Origin: Membranipora membranacea
Lineage: Eukaryota; Bryozoa; Gymnolaemata; Cheilostomatida; Membraniporidae
Assembly (NCBI GenBank): GCA_914767715.1
Contig: OU612067.1
Location: 14,451,001 to 14,515,000, forward strand
Direction of reading: 5' to 3'
DNA: 64,000 nucleotides
Positions within the stretch are counted from its first letter, which is position 1; every line of letters starts with the position of its first letter. Of the stretch, positions 23,201-34,126 are shown one piece after another. The position numbers and the translations under genes are program-made. Below the pieces are notes generated by a model. The model saw only the letters and a program-made list of their open reading frames with translations, was not told the origin of the DNA and did not search any database.

Positions 23201-26200
23201 CAATAATTCACGCCAAGTAGAGCAATGATTTTTTTACCATGCAAATCTGATAAAACTTTATCATAAGTAGCCTGACTATAACATGCATTGATCTTTGGGT
23301 AATATTGAGTTTGAGCCTGAGTGCCACTGTAATAAGATTACTTGATATCGAGTGCAAGCAACAACTGACTGCATATCTCAAATGCAAGCGATCGAATCAG
23401 CCTTCTAGTCATAGTTTTGTTGAGCCCTGATTTGTTTCGAAGCACAAAGTAAGGGACTCACCGAGAGCTTGTAGTTGAATCTCTTTCATCTCGGTGGAGT
23501 CGAATCCAGAGAGGTACAATTTGAAGTGGTCCATTATTTGTGTGAAGTAAGGGTTGAGATTTGTCTTTGCTGCACATGCTTCAGAAGTAAAGAGAGAAGT
23601 GAATATGTGACAATCCCAACGGCATCTAAACTACATATTCCTGAGCAAACCAGACTCACAACACAGACTACAATATATGGTACAGATTAATTATAATAAT
23701 TATAATTAATCTATATCATATGTTGTAGTCTGTGTTGTGAGTCTGGTTTGCTTAAGAATTTATTATAAATGATCAAAGTATAGATAAAATTATTGTAAAA
23801 AGTTGTTTGCCCAATGATAAATAGGAGACAATCCTTGAAACTGAAGTTCTATGGCAAAACTGTGCGCCGTTCAGTGCATAAACTATAGTACAGAAAAATG
23901 TAACTTGTTCTTACCTATAGATGCTATACAACTGAATGAGAACTCTTTAAGTTTCATCGAGATTTCTGATGTATCTGCATTATCTAGCAGACTTAGTAAA
24001 TGTGTCATCAGTTCTGGAAGGAATGGGAACACGTCTTTCTCTGCAAAGTGAAAAAAAGTGTCAGAATAATATCATATTATTTCTCAATCAAAATGATTCT
24101 TGAGGGACAGCATTTACCTTACCGAGATTCAAAGGAATAGTTTCAGCAAAAATGGACAATATAGAATTAATAGGGTTCTGTACAATATAATGGAAATTTG
24201 AGTTATTGAGAATAAATAATTTTTCAAGTAATTTTCCAAGAGTTACATGTTATATAGTCGGTCATAAAAAAGGTTTGATTTAATTCCGGCTGTAAAAAAG
24301 ATCATACCTAGATTTTCTACATATGCCTCTAGTGCGTAGTATGTTCTGGTCAGTGTAGCTAGAGACGGGTTAGGGCTGTCTCGCACCTGTCAATAGAAAG
24401 TAGTATGATTAAATCAATCTATTGACTTGTAGCATTCCTGCTCTCGGTAGCTTATGCATGTAAAATACCGTAAAGTACCCTAAAGGTTTTTTTCCTCGCT
24501 ATGTCTACAACAAAAACGGAACTGACAGACTATTAAGATATTATCCTTACCATACACATATAATTACGTTTTGTATGATGATTTCAATATATGCATTTTT
24601 ATTTTAAGATTTCATCTGATATGATTTTTTATATTCATGTTTTCTTATATGCTTATGATATTTACATACAACTGTAGATGAGAATGCAATTTTTAAGTAT
24701 TTATGTATAACCCATCTGGATGGAGGGCGATGATCACCTTGACAGCGTAGTTGACTATTAGTGGAATGAGTTCGTTAGAATATTTAGTGATCCCTGGTTG
24801 TAGATGTTCTGAGAATTGTCCTAAAGCAAACATCGCTCCGTTCCTGACTCCAGAGTGTGGGTCCTCGAAACCTTTTATTACCCGCTCCAAAAACTCCTGC
24901 AGATATCTAGAAAAACATTCATATTTTCCTATGCAGCATTTACAGAAGATGGAACTGCTTACAATTCTATGATATCGTTTGAGCATGTCACATTTATATC
25001 CACTGGATTGTCAATCGAAGCCTGATGTAAACAGGTGCAAGTTTTTAGCTATATTCATTTACTTCATGGAAGATCGAACCTAAGAAAACTTTTTTCACAT
25101 TTAAACTATGTAAAATTTCACTGATCTCCGTATCGATTCAATGTTACACCTACTTGCTAGTGATATGATCCGAGCAGCCCTCTGCTATTATACCTAACGC
25201 CACATAACCTGCCTTTCGCTCACTAGGTTTATCACTGATTAGAGCCTGTGAGGAGTTCTTTACTACGTGTGTCACTATCTTTTCTGGAGGTAGGTGTAAC
25301 GCCAGCGAGTCCATTATCTGGTAATTACATTATGGTGTTTACACACTGCTTGCAGATCAGCTCTGTGATACAAGTCTCTCCGCATCGTAGTGTTTGAATT
25401 AATCCAAATGTGCTTGAGTTCTCAAAAGGAAAAGTCACCCCAACCGAACTGGATATTGAGAACTCGAGCACATTTATATTAGTTCAGTTGCTATGGTGCA
25501 AAGATAACCAACCTGAATTGATTTGTGCACATGCTCAAAGTGTGGTGTTAAAGGCCAATGCCAATAAGTTCTAAGTGTTGTCATGTTTTACTTTAGGTGA
25601 TGAGCTTTCAGGTGAGCCATTGGACAAGATTCTACACCTACCACAACCAGATCTGCTGATGGTCAAAGATGACATCTCCATCAAACAGTAAAAAAATTCA
25701 GTCATATTGAGAAACCATTTAAATGTCCTTGACCTTCTGACGTCATAGACAGTGTTTAACATTTGCCACTAATGGTTTTTACTGTTTGTATTTCCATTGT
25801 TATTTGATTGTTCCTAGCAAAAATATCCAATAAAAATTAAGGTGATTGTAGCCTGATATCTTATTCACTCATTCCAAAGTTTTTTGAGGGGATCTGTACC
25901 ATCGCTCCCCTAATATTTGGATTGAAGCAATACCACTGGCAAGCAAAGTTGGCCAGCCGTAATGTATTTTAATGAATAGGAGCTCAGACTAAAATTTTCT
26001 CATTGGCCCTTACATGGAGCTAAGATATGTAATTGGTCACCAAAGAATCCTACATTCTAGCGAGTCCATTTATTCACGTCCGGTATCACAGTAATTTAAG
26101 AAAACACCGCTTGTGACATCATGAGCTGGGACCATGACTGTTTTCATCAAGCATCAGCTTTGAGCATCAACAGATCTGCCTGTGGTAGGTGTAGAGTTTT

Positions 26201-29200
26201 GTCCAATGGCTCAAATGAGAGCTTAAAACCTCATGAAAAAATTACAGTAAGTTAGAACCTCATTTGGTATCCACTTTAATGCACGCTTCATCTTTTGATA
26301 CTTTTCAAATCATGCATGTAAATAACTTATATATACTTGTAGCAGTGTTGTTTTACTTTGATACAATTATGGGCACACAACTCCAAATAATCAGGTGCAT
26401 GGTGTCTGATATTCCAAACTACAAGTATTCACCGGAGTGAGGATCTGTTATTTTGTGTGGGCTGAAATATAGTAAAAATTATGGCTAGTTTATATTTACT
26501 TGATTCCACCCCATTAGTTTTTTGGGTGTAGTGAGAGTTTCGTCTAAAGAAGGAGAAAGTAGGTGAGAGTAACCTAAAGTGAGAGTGGCTTGGAATATCA
26601 GATTAATATCCAAATTTTAACCTTATGCAATAACGGTAAGTTAAATTTGAGCGCTGATTAAAAAACACTTACCCTTACTTAAATTGTAAAAAAAATTATA
26701 AAATATATTATACAAAGATTATAAAATAAATTACAAAAAGATTATAAAATAAATTATAAATAAAATCTAAATATTATAAAATTGCGCGCTGATTTAACAC
26801 ACTTACCCTGGCAGCGTAGGATGCAGCTTTCTCAGTCTCTTCACTATCCTCCAGATCCTCTTCATCATCATCACAGTGACACATGAGAGAGAAGACCACG
26901 TCTAGTATCGGCTGTATCATATTCATCTTCTGTATCGCCTTCTTCTTCATACTAACTAGCCAGCTCACTCCTTCCAGTGACTTCACTCGTACAGAGTTAG
27001 GCGCTTCCTCTGTGGCTGCAAGCTAGAGCAAACATAGAGTTAAGAGTTTATTACCGTAATACCTCACCTATAGGCTTGAGATCACTAACACGAAGTTGCG
27101 AGTTTGAATCCCTCTGCGGGCAGTTTTTTCCCAAAGGGGTGCCTTATAGCTGTTGGGTGCCTTATAACTGGAGCAAATTAATTTTTTTCCGAGGGGGCGC
27201 TTCACTTATAAGTGGCTTATAAGTGAGGTATTACGGTATATCTACCATCACAGTATCACTCATGCAGATCATGTAGATTGAATCGAGTGGTCTATTAAAA
27301 ATACAAGTTATGCTCTCTATTGAATATAAATATTTCTGTTGTTAGAAAATCTCGTAAAAAATTGAAGAAAGCTCTTTGCCCTTTTTTGAGATGGGCTTTA
27401 TCTAGATGGAGTTTGGTGGATATGTTGTGACATCAGAGATGGTGCATTTTATAATAAGTTGGTGGCTTTACTATTAGCACTGCTGCCCACTATGACTTAC
27501 ATATACTCCTCCTGTAACGTTTAATTGCTCATTATTGTTGATATTGGTATTAACCTTCATGCAACCAACACACCCTTTTATGAAGTGTTTATGACCATCC
27601 CACAATGCAATTATATTACATGAGGTGGTGACTGTATATTGAGTACAATTGAACTGTATAGTATGAACTGTACTGTATTTTTTTTCTCAACTCTCCGGCA
27701 TGTTTTTTGCTGCCACTAATGTTAGCTTTGGTATACCATATGCTTCCATGCAACTTACATAACCAAATAAGGCATGTTGAAGAGTATCCATAATTCAATT
27801 TTGAGGAATTCCCACATAGCAGATACAAGACTGAGAATCCCGGATGAATGGGGAATAATCTGAGCGATAGCTTATCAGGCATAGCGAGCTACACTAAATG
27901 TTTGTGCAACAAAATGTTTAATTTTTCTGCACATTCAAGTTGTTCAATTTTGCTGGTAGTAGAGGGAACCACTTTGAGAGCAGAAAAATAGCTACATAGT
28001 GCAGGAGGTCATATCGCTATTTTTGCCGAAATAGCGAATCTACCAATCAATAAGTTCTACAAAGGACAGAAATGTTTGAATGCTAAAGTTTCTAGAGCTG
28101 CGGCTAACATGTTAGTGTATTTACTATTCACTTACCCCCAGACAGAAATCAACAATAGTTTTGACATGAGGATGGAGAATCGGTACCTCACACTCCACCA
28201 GGGAGTCAAAGATCTCCATAGCTTCACAAGCCTGCTCCTGTGGCAAAAATAAATTAATCAATCAAAGTGAGTTGATAATAAAAATTGCTCAGTCAAAATT
28301 TACTTGAGTTCTAAATTTTGATCTCTGGGTAGTCATAACTTTAGGGCATCACATACTATGTTTTCTTGCATACACATCTACAATTTTAAAGTATTGGTTC
28401 AACCGATTTGGATAAAATGATAAGAGTCAATTGTTTTTTTATAAACCAGTTTTCATTAGTTAGAGTATGAGTTTATAATATAATGTTAGGAATTTGCGTA
28501 AATGTTAGCAGGTTAACTTGTTTAATCTTGTGCAAACTTTTACTCTTCTAAGGTATAGCAATCACATATAATTTAATAGTTCCACTCTAGATCAAGCTTG
28601 ATCCTTTTGCCTGCGCTTAGAGTTGCCCCCATCCACTGGTCATGGCACGTGACCATTGGAGGGGGCAACTCTGAACACAGGAAAATGGATCAAACTTCAT
28701 CTAGTTCTACTCATACAAACCTCATCATGAAGAGCTAGCAGTTTGATCACTTCCAGCACTCTGGGTATAAGTTCTGAGTACTGCTTCTGAAAAGTGAGAA
28801 GAATTTTTAGAGTTAATCAATGCAATTAAAAACAAATAAATGGATATATAATAATCTTGATAAGTTCTAATAATACCACAAAGGTAAACTCCTGCAGCAG
28901 TCACAATGCAATCAAAGGCTAGTTTGAGACAATTATTTTGCTAAAGATTCGCTAAACTTCAGACAATCCAAATAAAAATAGTGCCAGCCAATATATTAGG
29001 CACATTTCTCAAAGCTCATGCTCACCATTTTTACTTTGATGAAGTTTTTTCATTATCAACTAGCAATATATTGTTGATTTTTAAACCTACCATTTCTACT
29101 GAGGAAACTTCAAAAACCATGTTGTTCAAAACTCTGTAAAATAAAGATGAAATACATATTATAAAAATTTATAATAGACAACCAAGGCCAGGCTCACTGT

Positions 29201-32200
29201 ATGTTACATAACTGTTTGCATGGGTAGTAATATGCATGTATAGGGTGAGGTTGCGGTTTGCATGTAAAGCCGGGCAATTTCAGCTGGTTTACACATGATT
29301 ATGATTTACATTTTGAAACGGACCTCACGGTTGGCTTAGCTTTACTAATAATAAGTATTTAAGTTAACATAGCGAGACAGATCAATACTGTTAGCTTACA
29401 TATAGAGAGACATACTTTTAGACAAGCCATAATAACTTATGAATGACAAAAATTCTACAATTATATGATTTGGAGTTACGCGGTATGTGGTACCATGCGA
29501 TTTGACAGTGGTCATGTGCGGAAGGGATAGTATTCCCGTCTTTCCCAATTATTATCCCAACTACTTTTCCCGCCTTTCATCATCATCACGCGCTTACATG
29601 TACATAATCACCATATCAGATCTCAGAAGCTTTATATAGGGTTAATATCTGAATTTCTAAGTATGACCAGGTCAATGATAACACATAAGAGATAATATCC
29701 CACAAATTCCTGGCTTAATTTGCATTGTGGGATTGTTGTTGACATATCCTATATAATAATACCACTGAATTAAATTTTTCTCATGGAACGGAAATAGTAT
29801 CATATAGTCATACGCTTAGAACAGTCAACACTGGGACTCATCTGACATTGATCTGATTGACTATCCCTAATAGCATGAATATATAGCCTGGGAAGATGTC
29901 TTGTTCTTGTTCACAAAACTGCAAAAAGTAATAAAATGCCTTCAGCGTCGATGATTTGGGCATTTCTAGAATGCTACTAGGGACTGGCTATTTTTGCAAG
30001 CCCATTGTTTGGCAAAAGACAGCTAACGATGCCATTCTAGATATGGAATTCAATGAATAATACACTCACAGAATGGAGTAGTATGGCACTATAAGGTTTT
30101 CATCATACAGTGTTTGAGCACACAATCCGAGTATGGTAGCCAGTAGAGGCTGAAGGTTCTCAGGTGCTTCTGATGATACAGTCTTCAACACCAGCATTGA
30201 TATCTACAAAACATTTAAATGAAAATCAATACTTCACCTTGAATATCATAGTATGAAATAATAGGTGATGATTCATTTTTTAGTTGAATGCACAACAGCT
30301 GTCTTCCCATTGGAAGAGTTTCAAATTTTCCAATTCTGCACTAAGGAAAAAAATGTGTGCTGGAATTAGAATGTGACTTCCCCAGTAAGGATGTGATAAA
30401 TGGAAGGAAAATGAACACCTGGAGGGCTTGAAAGATCTATCTAGGATATACTCCTCCAATCACCTGGTAGCAACTAGCATGTAAAAAGCTGCTCGTGCCC
30501 TGATACCAGCAAAAAAACCTTTATGGCAATAAGAATTGAGTGTCATATGAAACAGCACACGCAACGCCAGCTTCTAGTGCCCAAACATGACAACAAAAAT
30601 CGATTTGACATAGACAAAATGAGCATAAACCATTCAACCAGACAAGCAAACCGAGTTTGAGACCTACCTGTCTTTCCAGCGGGTTCTCACTCTTCACAAA
30701 CGTCTCAAGGAAGGCCAGAAGCTGCGGCCATTCATTAATATCATCACAGTGATGTGCTACTGTCCCAATCAGCTGGGCGAGAGAATTCCGCACTGGAGAT
30801 CTACATATGACATTACATGTAAACCAAGTTGTGACAAAATATAAAATTACTTAATATCATTAGCTGTGGGACACCAAATCAAAGTATTAGAATCTAGGTT
30901 CAGAAAGTCTGGCGCATAGACACCTGTAGGGATATTTTATGGCACTTGGCTATCAAACACTGTGATGACAGAGATGCCCGGCAACTGAACAAGGCCATCT
31001 GGGCAATAGAGACTAGATAAGATTCAGCCCTTTCAGAATATGGATAATATTTCTCTATGTACCCTAATGCCTTTTGGTAACATCACAAAAATCTTTATAG
31101 ACCAAAAGGACTGTTTGATAACAATTTGCTTTATTCTCAAGGGGATTTACGAAAGTCATCCTGTAATAATCATAACTTACTGTTCTTCTTTCACTAGTAT
31201 CTGAAAGATACTTTCCTTCAGCCTGAAAAAGACAACAACTATGTACATCCAAACCTGCATGAAGTAGATGTAAGTAAAAATCATATATACTAGTACAAAG
31301 CTTTTTTAACTATTTTATGATGATGTCACGATATGATATGTCATGATAATGGTCTTGTGTATCGTACATGTCCGTACCTAACTGCAGTATATCCTTTTAG
31401 TTATGTATTTTTATTTTTGCAGCTACCAGTTTTTTAACCCACACTTACGTACATTCGATATCATCTCGTATACAAGTATATTGAGTATGGCAGAATGTAA
31501 TACAATACAATTACAATAACCACAGGTGACTCAAAAGAATAAAAGTGTAAAAACAACTTAATATCCTAGACTTATCCAAGTAGCGACTTGGTTAAAGACT
31601 ATTGTTCAGAATATTATGTACTAACATACCAAATGCAAATTACTACCTTTGCCAAATACTTTTCCTTTGAACAGCTTCACACAAATTTTGCCAAGGGATT
31701 AATCTCATGAGCCCACTAAGAAATACTAAGATGAGCATTTGACAGGTATATTTTCCAAAAATTTTGCATGCTCGGTGTGATTCTTTCCACTCAAACTGAC
31801 TCGAGCTAAAAACTCAGACTCACCCATCCTTGACCTCATCTGCCAGATTTATCCACTGTCTGTGTTTGGATATCTTCCTTCTGAGCAGCACTGCAGCATA
31901 CTGCCTAACCTAGTAAATATTCGACATAAACTCTTAAGACAATATATGACATAGATAATTGTTTATTACTTTTTTTTTGTCCTACTCCTGCGCATTTCTA
32001 TGACAGCTTGTTGCATTATTGTCTGCTTGGCTACAAAGCTAGATAGCAGGTTAGCTTGTAATATGTAGAGCACATCAGATATTACATATTGGCTTCCTAT
32101 ATCTTTGACATATTCCCAGTAAGGAATTCCAAGACACAAAGAACTAGGTCTTTTGAGTTTGAATTTATCCACAACATAGTGGGTAACTTGGCTCCTTCCG

Positions 32201-33889
32201 CAGATGATTGATATTCTATCCTTTCTGCCAAGCCATTAGAGCCCCAAAAGTTGCTGATGTCCCCCATTTTGAAATATTCAAATTAAGATGTGATTTAATT
32301 CATATATGTACCTGGGAGCTTTGGGAAGAAGTCAACACGACGCAGAGAGCTGGAACAAAGCTAGGATCTGGCGAGATCTTTTTCAGTTCTTCTGTGGCCT
32401 GTAAATGAAGAGCAGAATATTTGAGTAATGATGTAAAGAGTAAAGATTACAACCAGGATTCTATTGGACACACTAGTAGTAGGAGTTGGTGCATGAGGCA
32501 TAATTTTCACAAACCCCGCTACTGGATGATAGACCATAGCAGGGCCTGGGATGTTAGGCGGTTCGACTTCTGATGAGTAGTTGTGCGGCTTGTCGTGAAG
32601 CATTGCAACTCCTACTCCACTGTGAGGCTGTATACTAACGAGGGGTTTTAGTGAGGCTGTTTTACCTATTTAAGCATCTGCCTAGTAGCGGGTAATAGAG
32701 CAAGATTGGCTCATGTTGGGCTTTGCCACACAACAAACAGCAAAGCAAAAATTTGAAGAAATATACTAAGACTAGCTAGTTAGTTAAAGACTTTGATTTA
32801 GGCTGCTCTTTTGTATCACATCTTATTCTCCATATTTTATTCTATCATGTGAGCGATTTTCAGCTTTAGAATCCAAATATTGAGGAAGTTATGGCCTCTC
32901 AAACTTCCAAGGTGACGGCAATTTATCGGCAGTAAAAATCAGTCGGCAATCCCTAGGGTACGTCACGACCAGCTAACCTAGTTGGTCCAAGTGGCGTGAT
33001 GGTAGCGTCGTTGCCTATAGGTATGGTGACCCGGGTTCGATTCCCACCCAGGTCTGAATTTTGATCATCAATTATTATGTGATTATTAGTGTATTAACTA
33101 ATAATTCATAATGTCGATGTCACATGTCTATGGTTGTGACATACCCCAGGGGAAACATCCGCTTATTCCCAATGCCGATTGAAGGCAATCACCCTGGAAG
33201 TTTGAGAGGCCATAACTTCCTCAATATTTGGATTCTAAAGCTGAAAATCGCTCACATGATAGAATAAAATATGGAGAATAAGATGTGATACAAAAGAGCA
33301 GCCTCAAACAAAGTCTTTAAGTCTAAGAGCACTACTACTACTAGTACTGTAGTAGAGTAGTACTAGCAGCCTATTCCAGACTCCTGTCCCATCTACAATA
33401 GGTTTGCTAATTTCTCTGCCTGTTGGGGCAACATAGAAATAGACTGATGATAGATGGCATCTATTTCTACATGTTGCCCCAACAAGCAGGGAAATTAGCA
33501 AACCGTCGTTTGAAAAGCACAGATTAGAATGACCATTTCCAGACTAATCATACTGTAAGTTTGGGTGTATGTTGTGAATCACAGACTTTTTCAAACTAGT
33601 TATCATGTTGTTGTCATACTCAACTTCAACTCAGGCTGTTGATCATTGATTGAGTTGAATTGATCTGACAGTGACTGACACTGATTCGATTGATCTGATT
33701 GATTGATGGGACACACTAAAAACTCAATTCACTATAACAACAAATCACCTGAATATAGCTATGAAATTAGTCATCAATATTACTGGGGACTTTAGCTGTT
33801 TCTGAAAAGCATACCTTTTGGATGACATCATTGTCAGGGGTGAGAAGCTGAGCCAACAAAGATTCAATCACAGTCGCTTGCTCTGCCAT
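5280..33889 (-). CDS. IPO4: Importin-4 (karyopherin beta, HEAT repeats), complete, 26 exons
   Basis: Nuclear import receptor of the importin-beta family; in other animals importin-4 carries histones H3/H4 and ribosomal proteins through pores under RanGTP control. Exons in transcription order: 33889-33815, 32398-32312, 31909-31824, 31222-31181, 30800-30668, 30203-30070, 29133-29091, 28786-28721, 28237-28136, 27022-26807, 25317-25154, 24906-24738, 24386-24308, 24040-23915, 23578-23462, 22799-22673, 19805-19596, 11326-11249, 10853-10690, 9504-9308, 8627-8466, 7931-7720, 7236-7104, 6725-6618, 6261-6192, 5407-5280. All junctions keep phase; the total is 3,228 nt, about 1,075 aa, close to the ~1,080 aa usual for the family. 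It starts MAEQATVIESLLAQLL, then the importin-beta N-terminal helices (VRQYAAVLLRRK). HEAT repeats include HSGVRNGAMFALGQF, AYLEEKEDACTALSDL and ELRNNAVFALGVL. Acidic loops occur in exons 10, 17 and 21. Stop TAA at 5280-5282. Introns 16 and 17 host opposite-strand genes. No break was seen, so it is probably functional. Confidence 0.97.
5472..5516 (-). repeat. Relic copy of importin-4 exon 20 end plus its donor site
   Basis: GCTGACATTACTAACC followed by an approximate GCCACG..AACAT repeats the sequence at 9294-9330, which is the last ~25 nt of importin-4 exon 20 and its GTTAGT donor. This second, diverged copy lies in intron 25. It is too short to encode anything and could be a decayed partial exon duplication. 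Confidence 0.5.
8652..8702 (+). promoter_or_regulatory. Cluster of AGGTCA half-sites (nuclear-receptor-like)
   Basis: Five AGGTCA motifs occur within 50 bp, two pairs spaced as AGGTCAAAAGGTCA (direct repeat with 2-bp spacer). This matches the core half-site of nuclear receptors. It lies in importin-4 intron 20. It may be a simple tandem repeat (period ~22) rather than an enhancer. Confidence 0.35.
8733..8804. repeat. 72-nt fold-back hairpin
   Basis: Left arm GTTCACACGGCCACGGGTTT... is repeated in inverted orientation ending AACCCGTGGCAGCGTGAAC, with only one or two mismatches and essentially no loop. It lies in importin-4 intron 20, next to the AGGTCA cluster; probably a minimal fold-back element. 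Confidence 0.85.
10436..10680. repeat. MITE-like element, family shared with 23088-23304
   Basis: The string CCAATACATGTTATAGTCAG then GCAGTTACGTATGATA and, further on, the CTCCCATAAGGGAAGGTAAC portion recur with similar order at 23088-23304. Both copies lie in importin-4 introns; this one touches the exon 19 donor region and is interrupted by a short GAAGGTACT tandem repeat. Confidence 0.55.
11478..11885. repeat. Left terminal inverted repeat of the Ginger-like element
   Basis: Outer ~230 bp: imperfect tandem copies of a unit like CACCCACAAATGTAATAATC plus TCTTCCCTCAAATGTAATAA. Inner part: ACTCCAAATTGTCATAATAG through GGGGAGACAACTTAATTA. Both parts recur in inverted order at 18785-19187. 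Confidence 0.88.
12280..13065. mobile_element. Non-autonomous hAT-like MITE, 786 bp, with TIRs and TSD
   Basis: Ends: CAGGGAGAATGGAAGGGGGA then GGAGCCTGCACT at 12280, and the inverse AGTGCAAGCTCC...CCTTCCATTCTCCCTG ending at 13065; one mismatch in the first ~30 bp. Flanks carry ATTCAAC on both sides (12273-12279, 13066-13072), a 7-bp perfect duplication. The CAGGG terminus suits hAT elements, which usually make 8-bp duplications. No ORF inside. It sits within the left part of the Ginger-like transposon, so it inserted later. Confidence 0.8.
13265..17467 (+). CDS. Transposon gene: DDE integrase - OTU protease - F-box fusion, 3' end frameshifted
   Basis: Exons 13265-13284, 13538-13782, 14524-16114, 16396-16494, 16800-16898 and 17149-17467; all phases match, about 790 aa as it stands. 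Residues 24-88 resemble the N-terminal part of Gypsy/Ginger integrases (IYDVIMKIESGNFK), followed by the DDE core: D in VQIDLVDF (~172), D in VQNDQGTEF, E in GKVERSH, with 34 residues between the last two. A linker follows, then the OTU protease: PAPDGNCRF (Asp, Cys ~461) and THYVVL (His ~585). A Ser/Thr/Lys-rich linker leads to an F-box at ~690-730 (HIDELPLLVIMLL, then IRSVCRLWRDLA). The transposase would cut and join the element; OTU domains remove ubiquitin; F-boxes bind SKP1 in SCF ligases. An 83-nt inverted duplication (17363-17445) shifts the frame and ends translation at 17467; the original frame stays open from 17446 to TAA 17746-17748. Residues 1-22 are hydrophobic, odd for a transposase; the true start may be further in. 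AATAAA at 18060-18065. Confidence 0.85.
17272..17441. repeat. 81-bp inverted repeat inside the F-box exon
   Basis: Arms 17272-17352 and 17361-17441 are reverse complements with one mismatch (80/81) and an 8-nt loop. The inserted arm plus junction (17363-17445, 83 nt) lies between two GGCAGC copies (17357-17362, 17440-17445). Removing it in the mind restores one open frame across the site, so the right arm is the newer, inverted copy. Confidence 0.93.
17446..17748 (+). pseudogene. Out-of-frame C-terminal remainder of the transposon F-box protein
   Basis: After the 83-nt inverted duplication the original frame runs open for 100 codons (IYDFLNIKTVFGTQFP... ending ...WYRVINIHWN) to TAA at 17746-17748. 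It includes a mid-section with GRGSGVAIELREIL. An alternative is splicing around the hairpin: donor GTATGC right after TTCCG and acceptor CCCACAG at about 17529 exist, so some transcripts could skip it. No domain recognised. Confidence 0.6.
18785..19187. repeat. Right terminal inverted repeat of the Ginger-like element
   Basis: Inverted partner of 11478-11885, again with the short-repeat array (TTATTACACTTGTGGGTG and TTATTACATTTGAGGGAA units) on the outer side and the unique block inside. The repeat number differs somewhat between the two ends. Confidence 0.88.
20342..20349 (+). promoter_or_regulatory. TATA box of the nested Kazal gene
   Basis: GAGTATAAAATCCC lies about 75 bp upstream of the ATG at 20421, a good distance for a TATA-driven start with a short 5' leader. 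It supports an independent promoter inside importin-4 intron 16. Confidence 0.55.
20421..21870 (+). CDS. Two-domain Kazal-type serine protease inhibitor, nested gene with a leader stop codon
   Basis: Exons: 20421-20430 (MNS plus one base), 20644-20787, 21136-21294, 21731-21870 (stop TGA); phases match from exon 2 on. Two Kazal domains are seen: domain 1 from CQDC with ITPICASDGKTY, closing at YLHEGDC; domain 2 from CNAACPQHSAC with FNPVCGSDKTTYWNSC, closing at NHEGVC. The spacing C..VCGSDG.TY..C...C is the family signature; such secreted proteins block serine proteases. The leader HLVVVTTAAVYG looks like the end of a signal peptide, but TGA at 20658-20660 interrupts it in frame. Later acceptors (CGACAG, CAGCAG near 20682-20685) keep the frame and skip the stop but lose the hydrophobic core. 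So this is either a null allele/young pseudogene, a base error, or an intracellular form. It lies in importin-4 intron 16 on the opposite strand. Confidence 0.75.
22081..22101. repeat. Short (GACC)n microsatellite
   Basis: GAACCGACCGACCGACCGAC in importin-4 intron 16, downstream of the Kazal gene. Confidence 0.8.
22490..22647 (+). repeat. G-rich minisatellite, unit GGGTGGGAGAA
   Basis: About a dozen imperfect copies of the 11-mer GGGTGGGAGAA, with two longer interspersed units containing GGGGGGAATAGGCT. Runs of three or more G recur every 5-8 nt, so intramolecular G-quadruplexes are plausible on this strand; on the importin-4 transcript it is C-rich. It ends 26 nt before the exon 16 donor boundary. 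Confidence 0.9.
23088..23304. repeat. Fold-back MITE-like element (about 217 bp)
   Basis: Left part ATTACCCAAAGGCCAATGCA...GTTACTTATGATAAAGTTTTA and right part TAAAACTTTATCATAAGTAG...TGCATTGATCTTTGGGTAAT are inverted repeats of about 55 bp. A diverged relative lies at 10436-10680. Importin-4 intron 15. Confidence 0.8.
23644..23752. repeat. 109-bp near-perfect palindrome
   Basis: Arms from AGCAAACCAGACTCACAACA at 23644 and its inverse ending at 23752 meet in an AT-rich centre (ATTATAATAATTATAATTAAT). Only a few mismatches. It lies in importin-4 intron 14 and would form a long stem in the pre-mRNA. Confidence 0.88.
25405..25480. repeat. Short inverted repeat
   Basis: AAATGTGCTTGAGTTCTCAA and TTGAGAACTCGAGCACATTT flank about 30 nt in importin-4 intron 10. 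Probably a small fold-back element. Confidence 0.65.
27052..27238. mobile_element. MITE with TACCGTAATACCTCAC termini
   Basis: TACCGTAATACCTCACCTAT at the left and AAGTGAGGTATTACGGTA at the right are inverted repeats around a ~150 bp middle that itself holds repeated GTGCCTTATA motifs. 187 bp, no ORF, importin-4 intron 9. Flanking TA may be the target duplication. Confidence 0.8.
28587..28704. mobile_element. Fold-back element of the GAGTTGCCCCC/GGGGGCAACTC family
   Basis: CTAGATCAAGCTTGATCCTT then GAGTTGCCCCCATCCACTGG is followed by the inverse ACCATTGGAGGGGGCAACTC and ending CATCTAG. Similar but more decayed copies are at about 3540-3645, 4690-4780 and 9130-9200. 118 bp; importin-4 intron 8. 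Confidence 0.75.
32784..33320. mobile_element. Fold-back MITE with ~140 bp arms and an internal tRNA-like promoter
   Basis: The left arm (from TTAAAGACTTTG, including AGGCTGCTCTTTTGTATCAC and CAAATATTGAGGAAGTTATG) is repeated almost perfectly in inverse order at about 33175-33320. The middle carries a good A-box-like string (GTGGCGTGATGGTAGCG, 32991-33007) and a perfect B-box (GGTTCGATTCC, 33034-33044). A true tRNA is unlikely: no acceptor stem pairs and the T-stem has only 3 clean pairs. It sits in importin-4 intron 1. Confidence 0.8.
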
Positions 33890-34126
33890 GCCTTCTCCTC
33901 TAGATTGACAAATGGTGTTTGACTTTGTGACCTTCACAACGCAAGTGAATTGACATAATTTTTTATTACATTCTTCATCAAAGATTCTTAGCGTTGTCTG
34001 TGGTGGTAGTTTCTCAGGCTATGTTGCAAGATTTTTACAACAGTAGCAGACAACTTGTGATTTGGAGACTTTTATTCATCTCATGTCAAGGAGCTGTGTC
34101 CCTAATCTTGTCTACCTCACCCCGTC

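Noticed and set aside
32991-33055. tRNA gene
   Set aside because: A and B boxes are good, but no acceptor stem and a poor T-stem; it lies inside a fold-back element.
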